In this document: positions 1 to 5,396 of the stretch, piece by piece
How the letters are laid out: each line of letters opens with the position of its first letter
How positions within the stretch are numbered: position 1 is the stretch's first letter
Assembly: GCA_029859185.1 (NCBI GenBank)
Contig: JAOUDR010000108.1
Span: forward strand, 1 to 8,103
Source: Gemmatimonadota bacterium
GTDB lineage: Bacteria > Gemmatimonadota > Gemmatimonadetes > Gemmatimonadales > GWC2-71-9
Length of the DNA stretch: 8,103 bases
Direction: 5' to 3'
Program-made: the position numbers and the translations under genes
The notes under the pieces: generated by a model
What the model was told of the DNA's origin: nothing
Database searches by the model: none
Seen by the model: the letters and a program-made list of their open reading frames with translations, nothing else

Positions 1-2
1 TC

Positions 3-49
3 ACCCTTCAGGGTCTACTTCCTCGGCCGAGCCCGCCCTTCAGGGCGGG
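3..49 (+). repeat. Two-hairpin palindromic element, copy U1
   Basis: Three palindromes follow each other: hairpin 1 at 3-14 (ACCC-TTCA-GGGT), a CTCGGCCGAG palindrome at 22-31 containing the GCCGAGCC core (26-33), and hairpin 2 at 32-49 (CCCGCCC-TTCA-GGGCGGG, seven perfect pairs). A near copy lies at 847-893. Over the 54 bases 1-54 versus 845-898 only three positions differ, all in the linker 15-25. It lies upstream of the Uma2 gene, and the left edge of the window cuts off its context, so it may belong to an inverted pair whose partner is outside. It resembles REP-type extragenic palindromes in plan; its function is unknown. Confidence 0.8.
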
Positions 50-131
50 ACTCCCACGCAGGCCGGCGACGCGCTGGACGACCCACACCCAGCCGCCCGG
101 AACGCCGACACGTGCATGCAATGAAATGCGC

Positions 132-161
132 TTGACTCGGCGCCGTTGCCGAGCGTAGGCT
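132..161 (+). promoter_or_regulatory. Candidate sigma70-type promoter for the Uma2 gene
   Basis: A TTGACT box at 132-137 is followed after 18 bases by TAGGCT at 156-161, which keeps the TA---T positions of a -10 box. Transcription would begin near 168, giving a leader of about 24 bases before the GTG at 192, with a GAGG ribosome-binding sequence at 183-186 spaced five bases from it. The -35 match is good and the -10 match is moderate; the call rests on pattern alone. Confidence 0.45.
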
Positions 162-167
162 CGGCAA
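146..167. promoter_or_regulatory. Perfect 9-bp inverted repeat over the -10 box (operator-like)
   Basis: TTGCCGAGC at 146-154 and GCTCGGCAA at 159-167 are exact reverse complements separated by GTAG. The site covers the candidate -10 box and ends where transcription would be expected to start, which suits a repressor operator better than an mRNA hairpin. Its arms contain GCCGAGC, the same seven bases found in the core of the two-hairpin repeats on either side of the gene. Which protein binds, if any, is not shown. Confidence 0.45.
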
Positions 168-191
168 TGCGCTGCCACCGCCGAGGCTCCC

Positions 192-764
192 GTGTCCCTG
201 CCGCCGATCACGACTGCTGAAGAGCTGTTCGCCTACCCCGAGCACGATCGCTACGAGTTGGTGCGCGGTACCCTCCGCGTGTGCGAGCCGCCGGGTGGCG
301 TACACGGCCGGCTCGCCACGCGGGTGGCCTCTCTGCTGCACGCCTACGTCGAACGGCACAACCTCGGTACGGTGCTGGTGGAGGCCGGGTTTGTGCTGCG
401 GCAAAGGCCTGATACGGTGCGCGGTCCCGATATCTCCTTCGTCGGAAGAGCGCGAATGACGCCGGAGCAGGTCCCAGAGGAGTTCATCGCGGGCACACCG
501 GACCTCGCCATCGAGATCCTCTCGCCAGACGATCGCGGCCCAGGAATCGAAGAGAAGCTGGCGGACTACTTCGAGGCAGGTGCGCGGCTCGTGTGGGTCG
601 TGGACCCACGACGACGGGTGATCACCGTTCATCACCCCGACCGCAGCTCGATCCACCGTACCTCGCGTGACATGTTGGATGGGGAGGACGTGGTGCCCGG
701 CTTCCACTGCTCCGTGGCGGAGGTGTTCGGGATTCCGCCAGGAAGTCGCGAGGAGACCGCTTGA
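192..764 (+). CDS. Uma2 family (DUF820) PD-(D/E)XK-type nuclease
   Basis: The 190-residue product has the full length and motif order of the Uma2 family, a PD-(D/E)XK nuclease-fold family that is often multicopy in cyanobacteria and other environmental bacteria and whose biological role is largely unknown. Visible motifs are YELVRG (residues 21-26, including E22), the GPDISFV strand (78-84, acidic D80), PDLAIEILSP (103-112, with E108), a helix with K122 and Y126, and the strand ARLVWVVDPRRRVITVH (131-147). The start is GTG with GAGG five bases upstream; no better ATG is in frame near the N terminus. It is the only plus-strand gene here, is monocistronic, converges on the GH3 gene, and is surrounded by two-hairpin repeats. 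Possible jobs include restriction-like or repeat-associated cleavage; these are inference. Family assignment is secure, target and activity are not. Confidence 0.9.
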   Translation: MSLPPITTAEELFAYPEHDRYELVRGTLRVCEPPGGVHGRLATRVASLLHAYVERHNLGTVLVEAGFVLRQRPDTVRGPDISFVGRARMTPEQVPEEFIAGTPDLAIEILSPDDRGPGIEEKLADYFEAGARLVWVVDPRRRVITVHHPDRSSIHRTSRDMLDGEDVVPGFHCSVAEVFGIPPGSREETA

Positions 765-781
765 CGCCAAAACCGGTGAGT

Positions 782-831
782 CCCGGGCTGAAGCCCGGGC
801 TCGGCCAAGCAACCGCGTCCTGACAGGACGC
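782..831 (-). repeat. Two-hairpin palindromic element, copy U2 (inverted)
   Basis: Read on the minus strand, hairpin 1 is at 831-815 (GCGTCCT-GTC-AGGACGC, seven perfect pairs), followed by a GGTTGCTTG linker, the GCCGAGCC core (805-798) and hairpin 2 at 799-782 (CCCGGGC-TTCA-GCCCGGG). The linker matches that of U3 (GGTTGCTCG). Compared with U1 and U3, two bases on each side of hairpin 2 have changed together so that pairing is retained. It begins 17 bases after the Uma2 stop codon and could also act as a transcription terminator for that gene, although no T-run follows. Confidence 0.8.
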
Positions 832-846
832 CACTCGCGCAGGATC

Positions 847-893
847 ACCCTTCAGGGTCTGGTTGCTCGGCCGAGCCCGCCCTTCAGGGCGGG
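847..893 (+). repeat. Two-hairpin palindromic element, copy U3
   Basis: This is a near-identical sister of U1 (51 of 54 bases over 845-898 versus 1-54) and an inverted partner of U2, from which 15 bases separate it. Hairpin 1 lies at 847-858, the GCCGAGCC core at 870-877 and hairpin 2 at 876-893. It sits between the converging 3' ends of the Uma2 and GH3 genes, about 44 bases beyond the GH3 stop, so the U2/U3 pair may insulate the two transcripts. Confidence 0.8.
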
Positions 894-904
894 ACTCCTA
901 CCCC

Positions 905-927
905 AGAGAAGGCAAAAGAGAAGGCAA
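905..927. repeat. Tandem pair of an 11-bp purine-rich repeat
   Basis: AGAGAAGGCAA occurs at 905-915 and again exactly at 917-927, one base apart (period 12). The stretch is A-rich compared with its GC-rich surroundings and lies just beyond the GH3 stop codon. On the minus strand it is a pyrimidine-rich tract between the GH3 stop and the U3 hairpins. No function is evident. Confidence 0.5.
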
Positions 928-937
928 GTCGCCAAGA

Positions 938-3676
938 TCAGCGATGCAGCCGTGTGGCGTCCCCGACGACGTTGAACCCGGCCATCAGGACTCCCGTCGT
1001 GGGGGCATCCGCCACGCCTGAAAACCCCGGCTGCTTCCCTCCCACGCTCACAACGAACGCCCCCGGCTCGTTCACCCGGGTCCCGGCGTCATCGATGACG
1101 GAGAGGTGGCGCGGCGCGATCGCGAACGTCACCGTCCGCCGCTCCCCTGGCGCGAGCGCGACGCGCTGGAATCCGACAAGTGTCCGGATCGGGACCGGCA
1201 CGGATGCCTCGACGTCCGTGACGTAGAGCTGCACGACTTCCTCGCCGTCACGGTTGCCGGTGTTCTCGACCTCGACCGTCACGCGCACCGTGTCGCCGGC
1301 CCGCACCTGCGCGGGCACGCGCAGATCGCGGTAGGCAAAGGTCGTGTAACTCACCCCATGGCCAAATGGGAAGAGTGGCTCACCGGTGAAGTAGCGATAG
1401 GTCCGCCCGCGCATCGCGTAGTCATCGAACGGAGGAAGCTGCTCCACTGAACGATAGAACGTCACCGGCAGCCGGCCCGCCGGGTTCACCTCGCCGAACA
1501 GCACGTCGGCGATGGCCGTTCCCGCCGCCTGGCCCGGGTACCACGCCTCGAGGATCGCCGGCACATGTTCGGCGGCCCAGATCACCGACAGGGCGCTGCC
1601 GTTCAGCAGCACGAGCACGACCGGCTTCCCCACCGCCACAACCGCCTCGAGCAGCTCCTGCTGCGGCGCCGGGAGACCGAGGTCCACGCGGTCACCGCCC
1701 CGGAAGCCGGGCACGTCCACCGGCATCTCCTCGCCCTCGAGGCGCGGCGACAGGCCGAGCATCATGATCACGGCATCCGCCTGGCGCGCGGCCGCCAGCG
1801 CCGCGTCACGCAAACCGGGATCGGGCACGGACCAGACGAGCTGGACGATGGCGTCAGCGCGCCGATCGACGTATTCGAGGCGCAGGCGACGCGGTGCCCC
1901 GGCCACGAGATCCACGGTCGCCCACTGCGTGAGCACGACGTGACGGTCCGAGAATTCCACGACGAGCGAGTCGTCCACGAACAGTCGCGCGCCGCCCATG
2001 GCGCGGATCCCGAGCGCGTACCGGCCGCTCGTGGGCGGGGCGATCTCGCCGGTCCAGCGTACGGAGAAGCTGTCGCGCGGCAGTCCCCGAACCGGCGCGC
2101 CATCCCACCACATGAAGTCCACGGTCGCATCCGCGCGGCTGACGGTGGGGGCGCCGACGAACTCGTGGTTGGCGTAGTACGCCCCCGTCAGGTGAAGCGC
2201 GCCGGCCGGGACCACCTGGAGCGTCGGCATGCCCGGCGCGACGTCGGCCCCGCGCGCGTAGACCACTCGTGTCCCGCGCCCGACCGCCTGTCGAATCCCC
2301 TCGAGCGGCGTGACCGGCTCGGTCGGCAGACCGTTGTAGTTGCCGAGCAGGAGGTCTCCGTCGTCCGCGTTGGGACCGATCACGGCAATGGTGCCGAGGT
2401 CCTTGGGTAGTGGCAGGAGACCTCCATCGTTCTTGAGCAGCACGAGCGACTTGCGCGCCGCTTCCAGCGCGAGCGCCCGATGCGCGGGGGCGTCGATCAC
2501 CGTGATGGCGGGCGGTGCATCGGCGCGCGCGGCGGGGAACGGCTGCAGTTCGACGGGATCGAACACGCCGAGCCGGAAGCGCGTCCGGAGCAGTCGGGCC
2601 AGGGCAGTGTCCACCTGCGCCTCGGTGACGAGGCCCTGCTCCACCGCCGCTGTCAGGCTCGCGTACTCCGGGCCGCACGACAGATCGGTCCCGGCCGCGA
2701 GCGAGACCGCGGCGGCATGGACCTCGTCCGGCTCGGTGCGGTGCCCGGTGTGGATGTCGGAGATGGCCCAGCAGTCGGAGACCACGTACCCACCAAAGCG
2801 CCATTCGCGCCGCAGGATCGTATCCAGGAGCAGCGGGCTCGCGCAGGCCGGGGTTCCGTACACGCGGTTGTACGCACACATCACGGACCACGCACCGCCC
2901 TCGACGACCGCGGCTTCGAAGTGCGGCAGATACGTTTCGCGGAGGTCGCGCTCGCTCACGACCGCGTCGAAACGGTGCCGGTCGGGCTCCGGTCCGCTGT
3001 GGACCGCGAAGTGCTTGGGGGTCGCCACGGTCGCGAGGTAGCGCGGGTCATCACCCTGCACACCGCGCACGAACGCGACCGCCAACCGGCCGGCGAGATA
3101 CGGATCCTCGCCGTAGGTCTCCATGCCCCTCCCCCACCGCGGGTCGCGGAAGATGTTGATGTTGGGCGACCAGAACGTCAGCCCTTCGTAGATGCCGCGC
3201 CGACCGTCCCGCGCGGCCTCGTGATGCTTGGCCCGCGCTTCTTCCGCAATCGTCGTCGCCACGCGATGCATCAGGGCCGTGTCCCACGTGGCGGCGAGGC
3301 CGATGGCCTGCGGGAAGACCGTCGCTCTGCCCGCGCGCGCGACGCCATGGAGCGCCTCGTTCCACCAGTTGTACGCCGGGACGTCGAGGCGCGGGATGGC
3401 CGTGGACGTGTACTGCAGCTGCGACACCTTCTCCGCCAGCGTCATGCGGAGGAGCAGATCCCGCACGCGGACATCGAGCGGCAGGTCGGGGTTGCGGTAC
3501 AACGGCGCCTCTTCCGGCTGCGCCGGGGCCGGCGCCGCGGCGGGTTGCCGCTCCGGCTCAGGCTCCGGTTGCGGCCCGGGGGATGGCGCCGGCGCGCACG
3601 CCATCACGACCATGCCCGCCAGCGTCAGGCCATACCAGCGACCAGAGAAGATCATCAGGAGAACTTGGCCCGACAT
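938..3676 (-). CDS. GH3 family beta-xylosidase/beta-glucosidase-like lipoprotein with PA14 domain
   Basis: About 912 residues counted from the ATG at 3676. An N-terminal hydrophobic segment ends in the lipobox VMAC (Cys27), followed by a Pro/Ala/Glu-rich linker (to about residue 58), so the protein is predicted to be exported and lipid-anchored. The GH3 N-terminal barrel (about 74-367) has NWWNEALHGVARAG and TVFPQAIGLAATWD, typical of the xylosidase/arabinosidase branch, a KHF motif (K221-H222), and the nucleophile Asp301 in GYVVSDCW. The GH3 C-terminal domain is split by a PA14 domain (about 497-614). The likely acid/base is Glu647 in LEGEE, and an Fn3-like domain (about 797-880) closes the protein. 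The frame stays open to a TTG at 3700 without a ribosome-binding site; ATGs at 3676 and 3655 are both possible, so the start is uncertain. It probably hydrolyses terminal beta-linked xylose or glucose from oligosaccharides; the exact substrate cannot be read from sequence. It lies downstream of the DUF3500 gene on the same strand. Confidence 0.9.
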   Translation of the reverse strand: MSGQVLLMIFSGRWYGLTLAGMVVMACAPAPSPGPQPEPEPERQPAAAPAPAQPEEAPLYRNPDLPLDVRVRDLLLRMTLAEKVSQLQYTSTAIPRLDVPAYNWWNEALHGVARAGRATVFPQAIGLAATWDTALMHRVATTIAEEARAKHHEAARDGRRGIYEGLTFWSPNINIFRDPRWGRGMETYGEDPYLAGRLAVAFVRGVQGDDPRYLATVATPKHFAVHSGPEPDRHRFDAVVSERDLRETYLPHFEAAVVEGGAWSVMCAYNRVYGTPACASPLLLDTILRREWRFGGYVVSDCWAISDIHTGHRTEPDEVHAAAVSLAAGTDLSCGPEYASLTAAVEQGLVTEAQVDTALARLLRTRFRLGVFDPVELQPFPAARADAPPAITVIDAPAHRALALEAARKSLVLLKNDGGLLPLPKDLGTIAVIGPNADDGDLLLGNYNGLPTEPVTPLEGIRQAVGRGTRVVYARGADVAPGMPTLQVVPAGALHLTGAYYANHEFVGAPTVSRADATVDFMWWDGAPVRGLPRDSFSVRWTGEIAPPTSGRYALGIRAMGGARLFVDDSLVVEFSDRHVVLTQWATVDLVAGAPRRLRLEYVDRRADAIVQLVWSVPDPGLRDAALAAARQADAVIMMLGLSPRLEGEEMPVDVPGFRGGDRVDLGLPAPQQELLEAVVAVGKPVVLVLLNGSALSVIWAAEHVPAILEAWYPGQAAGTAIADVLFGEVNPAGRLPVTFYRSVEQLPPFDDYAMRGRTYRYFTGEPLFPFGHGVSYTTFAYRDLRVPAQVRAGDTVRVTVEVENTGNRDGEEVVQLYVTDVEASVPVPIRTLVGFQRVALAPGERRTVTFAIAPRHLSVIDDAGTRVNEPGAFVVSVGGKQPGFSGVADAPTTGVLMAGFNVVGDATRLHR

Positions 3677-3750
3677 CTCCGCCCGCGCGAGTCCCGGCAA
3701 GGCGACACGCTCTGGCGATCACTCCCCAACGCCCTTCGCCGCCCTCACAT

Positions 3751-3770
3751 CGCCCGTCATCGCCCGTCAT
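3751..3770. repeat. Tandem 10-bp duplication across a stop codon
   Basis: CGCCCGTCAT is present twice in immediate succession. The first copy contains the stop codon of the DUF3500 gene on the minus strand, and the second encodes its last residues. It is probably a small slippage duplication that slightly changed the C-terminal tail. Confidence 0.55.
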
Positions 3771-4959
3771 GCCCATGCGCCGAATCTCCCGCATGCCGCT
3801 CGTAATGCTGGCGCAACAGGTCTTTGCCATAGTCGTTCCCGTTCGGTGTCCGGACCACCGAGTGCACGTGTGCGCGCGTCGGGACGGTGCGGTCTCCCGG
3901 CAGCGCGATCGGGCCCTGATGGTCGAACTCGATCAGGAGGATGGGGCTGTGGACGCGGTAGTAGAACACGGCGGCCGGCCCGATATCGCCGATCCACGCG
4001 AAGTAGGTGTCGTCGAGGTGCGCCCGCACGTCCTCCAGCTTCACGCGTGCATGCTCGTCGGCGAGGTTGCCGACGTACTCCGCGACGACGTCGAGCAGTA
4101 GCTCCCGCTGGGGCGCGGTCAGTGCGGTGGCGCGAATTCCCGCGTAGTCGAGCACCAGATTGTCGCGAAACGCCTGGGCAAGCGCGTTCCCGCGCGTCTT
4201 TGGCTGCGCGAGCACGGCGGTCCGCCGCTGCTCCGCCGAGAGCGAAGTGGCGAGCGCGAGACCCTTGTCCTGTTCCTCCTGCAGCACCGTGGTGCCGGCG
4301 TACCGTCCCGACTGCGCCGTCACGGGCTCCGACCCCATGAAGCTGGGTGACATCACGACCTGATCCCCCAGCACGAAGTAGTTGATGACCAGGTGGTGGC
4401 CGTCGAGCTGCCAGCCCCACGGCTCCGTGACCGAGGGCTCGCCCATGAGGGTGAGCCAGTAGAGACCCTCGCCATACTCCTCGAAGTTCCCGATCAGCTC
4501 TCCCAGGTGCCCGTTGAGCCGCATGACGGCACGGGACTTCGCGAGCCCCTTGGCAGAGAGACCCGCCTGCAGCAAGGCGAACGCGCGTTCGCGCTGCGCC
4601 TCGGTCATCTCCGTGAAGCTCACGCCCTGGCGCTCGTACCGGTGGACGTTGTTCCACTTCCGCCACTCGATGTCGTCCACGGGGAACGCGGTGCGGGCAC
4701 GCTGGGCGTCGGTGAGGGATGCCAGGAACCGGTCGGCGGCCTCGCCTACCGGCGCAGTGCTGACACCGGTCGCGCGGATCGGGAAGAGCTCGGGAATCAC
4801 GGTCCCGTCCGTCGTGACACCGACGAACGGGTCGGCGAGTGGGTCCTGCGGGCCCTGACTCCCGATCCCCCGCCAGAGCGACGACAGGCCGAGGCTGGTG
4901 CCCACGACGAGCGCGGCGGCAACGCCGCGCGTCGCGCGCACGGTAGCTCGATGATGCAT
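3757..4959 (-). CDS. DUF3500 family exported protein of unknown function
   Basis: A 400-residue protein from the ATG at 4959. I recognise it as DUF3500 by its conserved segments: WGWQLDGHHLVINY (181-194), GDQVVMSPSFMGSEP (198-212), DDTYFAWIGD (316-325), HSPILLIEFDHQG (337-349) and a C-terminal HVHSVVRTPNGNDYG (364-378). The many conserved His, Asp and aromatic residues suggest a binding or catalytic site, but no activity is known to me. The N terminus has a basic stretch (HHRATVRATR) and a hydrophobic segment at about 13-29, consistent with a signal peptide or anchor. The start was chosen because GAGG lies seven bases before this ATG; another ATG at 4965 abuts the same sequence. The reading frame is open as far as 5343, but that extension crosses palindromic repeats and is not likely to be protein. 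The GH3 gene begins about 80 bases downstream on the same strand, suggesting co-transcription. Confidence 0.85.
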   Translation of the reverse strand: MHHRATVRATRGVAAALVVGTSLGLSSLWRGIGSQGPQDPLADPFVGVTTDGTVIPELFPIRATGVSTAPVGEAADRFLASLTDAQRARTAFPVDDIEWRKWNNVHRYERQGVSFTEMTEAQRERAFALLQAGLSAKGLAKSRAVMRLNGHLGELIGNFEEYGEGLYWLTLMGEPSVTEPWGWQLDGHHLVINYFVLGDQVVMSPSFMGSEPVTAQSGRYAGTTVLQEEQDKGLALATSLSAEQRRTAVLAQPKTRGNALAQAFRDNLVLDYAGIRATALTAPQRELLLDVVAEYVGNLADEHARVKLEDVRAHLDDTYFAWIGDIGPAAVFYYRVHSPILLIEFDHQGPIALPGDRTVPTRAHVHSVVRTPNGNDYGKDLLRQHYERHAGDSAHGHDGR

Positions 4960-4991
4960 GGGCATTCCTCGCTGGGCTCGAGGCTGCACCA

Positions 4992-5020
4992 ACAGTAGCC
5001 CGCGGGCGAGCAGGGGGTAA
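4992..5020 (-). promoter_or_regulatory. Possible promoter for the DUF3500-GH3 pair
   Basis: On the minus strand TTACCC (5020-5015) and TACTGT (4997-4992) are separated by 17 bases, which would give a short leader of roughly 26 bases before the ATG at 4959. Each box matches only about half of the sigma70 consensus. The position between the last repeat element and the gene supports it; the sequence match alone does not. Confidence 0.25.
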
Positions 5021-5036
5021 GGGATCGATCGGTGTC

Positions 5037-5076
5037 GCCGCTTGAGCGGCAGGACCGAGCCGCGGCTCTCAGCCGC
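5037..5076 (+). repeat. Two-hairpin palindromic element, copy U4
   Basis: Hairpin 1 at 5037-5050 (GCCGC-TTGA-GCGGC), core ACCGAGCC at 5054-5061, and hairpin 2 at 5062-5076 (GCGGCT-CTC-AGCCGC). It matches U6 in 38 of 40 bases; one difference is in the hairpin 1 loop and the other in the first base of the core, leaving both stems intact. Confidence 0.8.
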
Positions 5077-5125
5077 GCCTGACGCAGGCGCTGCCCGCCG
5101 CGCCTGACGCGGAGCCTGCCCGTCC
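5076..5125. repeat. Imperfect tandem 25-base repeat between U4 and U5
   Basis: CGCCTGACGC begins both 5076-5100 and 5101-5125, and CTGCCCG recurs at the same offset; about 19 of 25 aligned bases agree. The first copy can form a CGCCT-GACGC-AGGCG hairpin (5076-5090). A further perfect six-pair hairpin, GCCCAC-CC-GTGGGC, follows at 5135-5148. These probably are decayed or additional palindromic pieces of the same repeat cluster. Confidence 0.5.
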
Positions 5126-5165
5126 AATCCCATGGCCCACCCGTGGGCTCCGGCTTCGCCAGGGC

Positions 5166-5205
5166 GCGAGTAAGACTCGCGGCTCGGCGCTGTCAGTGAA
5201 CTGAC
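5166..5205 (-). repeat. Two-hairpin palindromic element, copy U5 (inverted)
   Basis: On the minus strand: hairpin 1 at 5205-5192 (GTCAG-TTCA-CTGAC), GCCGAGCC core at 5188-5181, and hairpin 2 at 5180-5166 (GCGAGT-CTT-ACTCGC). The stems are entirely different from those of U4 and U6 but just as well paired, while the tetraloop and core are unchanged. Over 45 bases (5162-5206 versus 5284-5328) it differs from U7 at a single hairpin 2 loop position. Confidence 0.8.
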
Positions 5206-5213
5206 GAGGTAAA

Positions 5214-5253
5214 GCCGCTTCAGCGGCAGGGCCGAGCCGCGGCTCTCAGCCGC
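5214..5253 (+). repeat. Two-hairpin palindromic element, copy U6
   Basis: Hairpin 1 at 5214-5227 (GCCGC-TTCA-GCGGC), GCCGAGCC core at 5231-5238, hairpin 2 at 5239-5253 (GCGGCT-CTC-AGCCGC). It begins eight bases after U5 and forms an inverted pair with U7. Confidence 0.8.
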
Positions 5254-5287
5254 TCCGCAATCGGCCGGAGCGCACATGTGTCGGGGC

Positions 5288-5327
5288 GCGAGTGAGACTC
5301 GCGGCTCGGCGCTGTCAGTGAACTGAC
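5288..5327 (-). repeat. Two-hairpin palindromic element, copy U7 (inverted)
   Basis: On the minus strand: hairpin 1 at 5327-5314 (GTCAG-TTCA-CTGAC), core at 5310-5303, and hairpin 2 at 5302-5288 (GCGAGT-CTC-ACTCGC). It is the first structured element downstream of the chelatase gene stop, about 70 bases away, and could contribute to ending the hem operon transcript. There is no T-run typical of an intrinsic terminator. Confidence 0.8.
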
Positions 5328-5396
5328 GGGGGTCGAGAAGCAACTCCTCGGACGGGCACCGCTGTGAGCATCAGCACCCTCCGTGGAGCGAACTGC

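Larger units (their letters stand above)
4960..5396. other. Gene-free block filled with palindromic repeats
   Basis: This 437-base interval separates the chelatase gene (stop at 5397) from the DUF3500 gene (start at 4959). It contains four two-hairpin elements arranged as plus, minus, plus, minus (5037-5076, 5166-5205, 5214-5253, 5288-5327). The spacer between the first two holds an imperfect tandem 25-base repeat and a small hairpin; the one between the last two is about 30 bases and has an ACATGT palindrome. The last 69 bases (5328-5396) hold nothing I recognise. No convincing small gene is present, and reading frames through the block merely translate the repeats. The block probably ends the hem operon transcript and carries the DUF3500 promoter. 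Confidence 0.75.

Noticed and set aside
15..848. A 277-codon minus-strand reading frame opposite the Uma2 gene
   Set aside because: It overlaps the well-recognised Uma2 gene, crosses the palindromic repeats at both ends, and its translation shows no family motif. Long antisense frames are common in GC-rich DNA.
2480..3805. A 441-codon plus-strand reading frame opposite the GH3 gene
   Set aside because: Arg/His/Gly-rich translation with no domain, fully antisense to strong GH3 motifs.
3228..4340. A 370-codon plus-strand reading frame spanning the GH3/DUF3500 junction
   Set aside because: Low-complexity Arg/Ala/Ser/Pro translation typical of a shadow frame; both genes beneath it are clearly coding on the other strand.
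5037..5328. Possible CRISPR array
   Set aside because: Repeats alternate in orientation, spacers are unequal and themselves structured, there are only two copies of each type, and no cas gene is in the window.
4960..5343. N-terminal extension of the DUF3500 protein by 128 codons
   Set aside because: The extension only translates the palindromic repeats (AAESRGS-LPLKR appears twice, once per U4/U6 copy), whereas the ATG at 4959 has a good ribosome-binding sequence and is followed by a signal-like segment.
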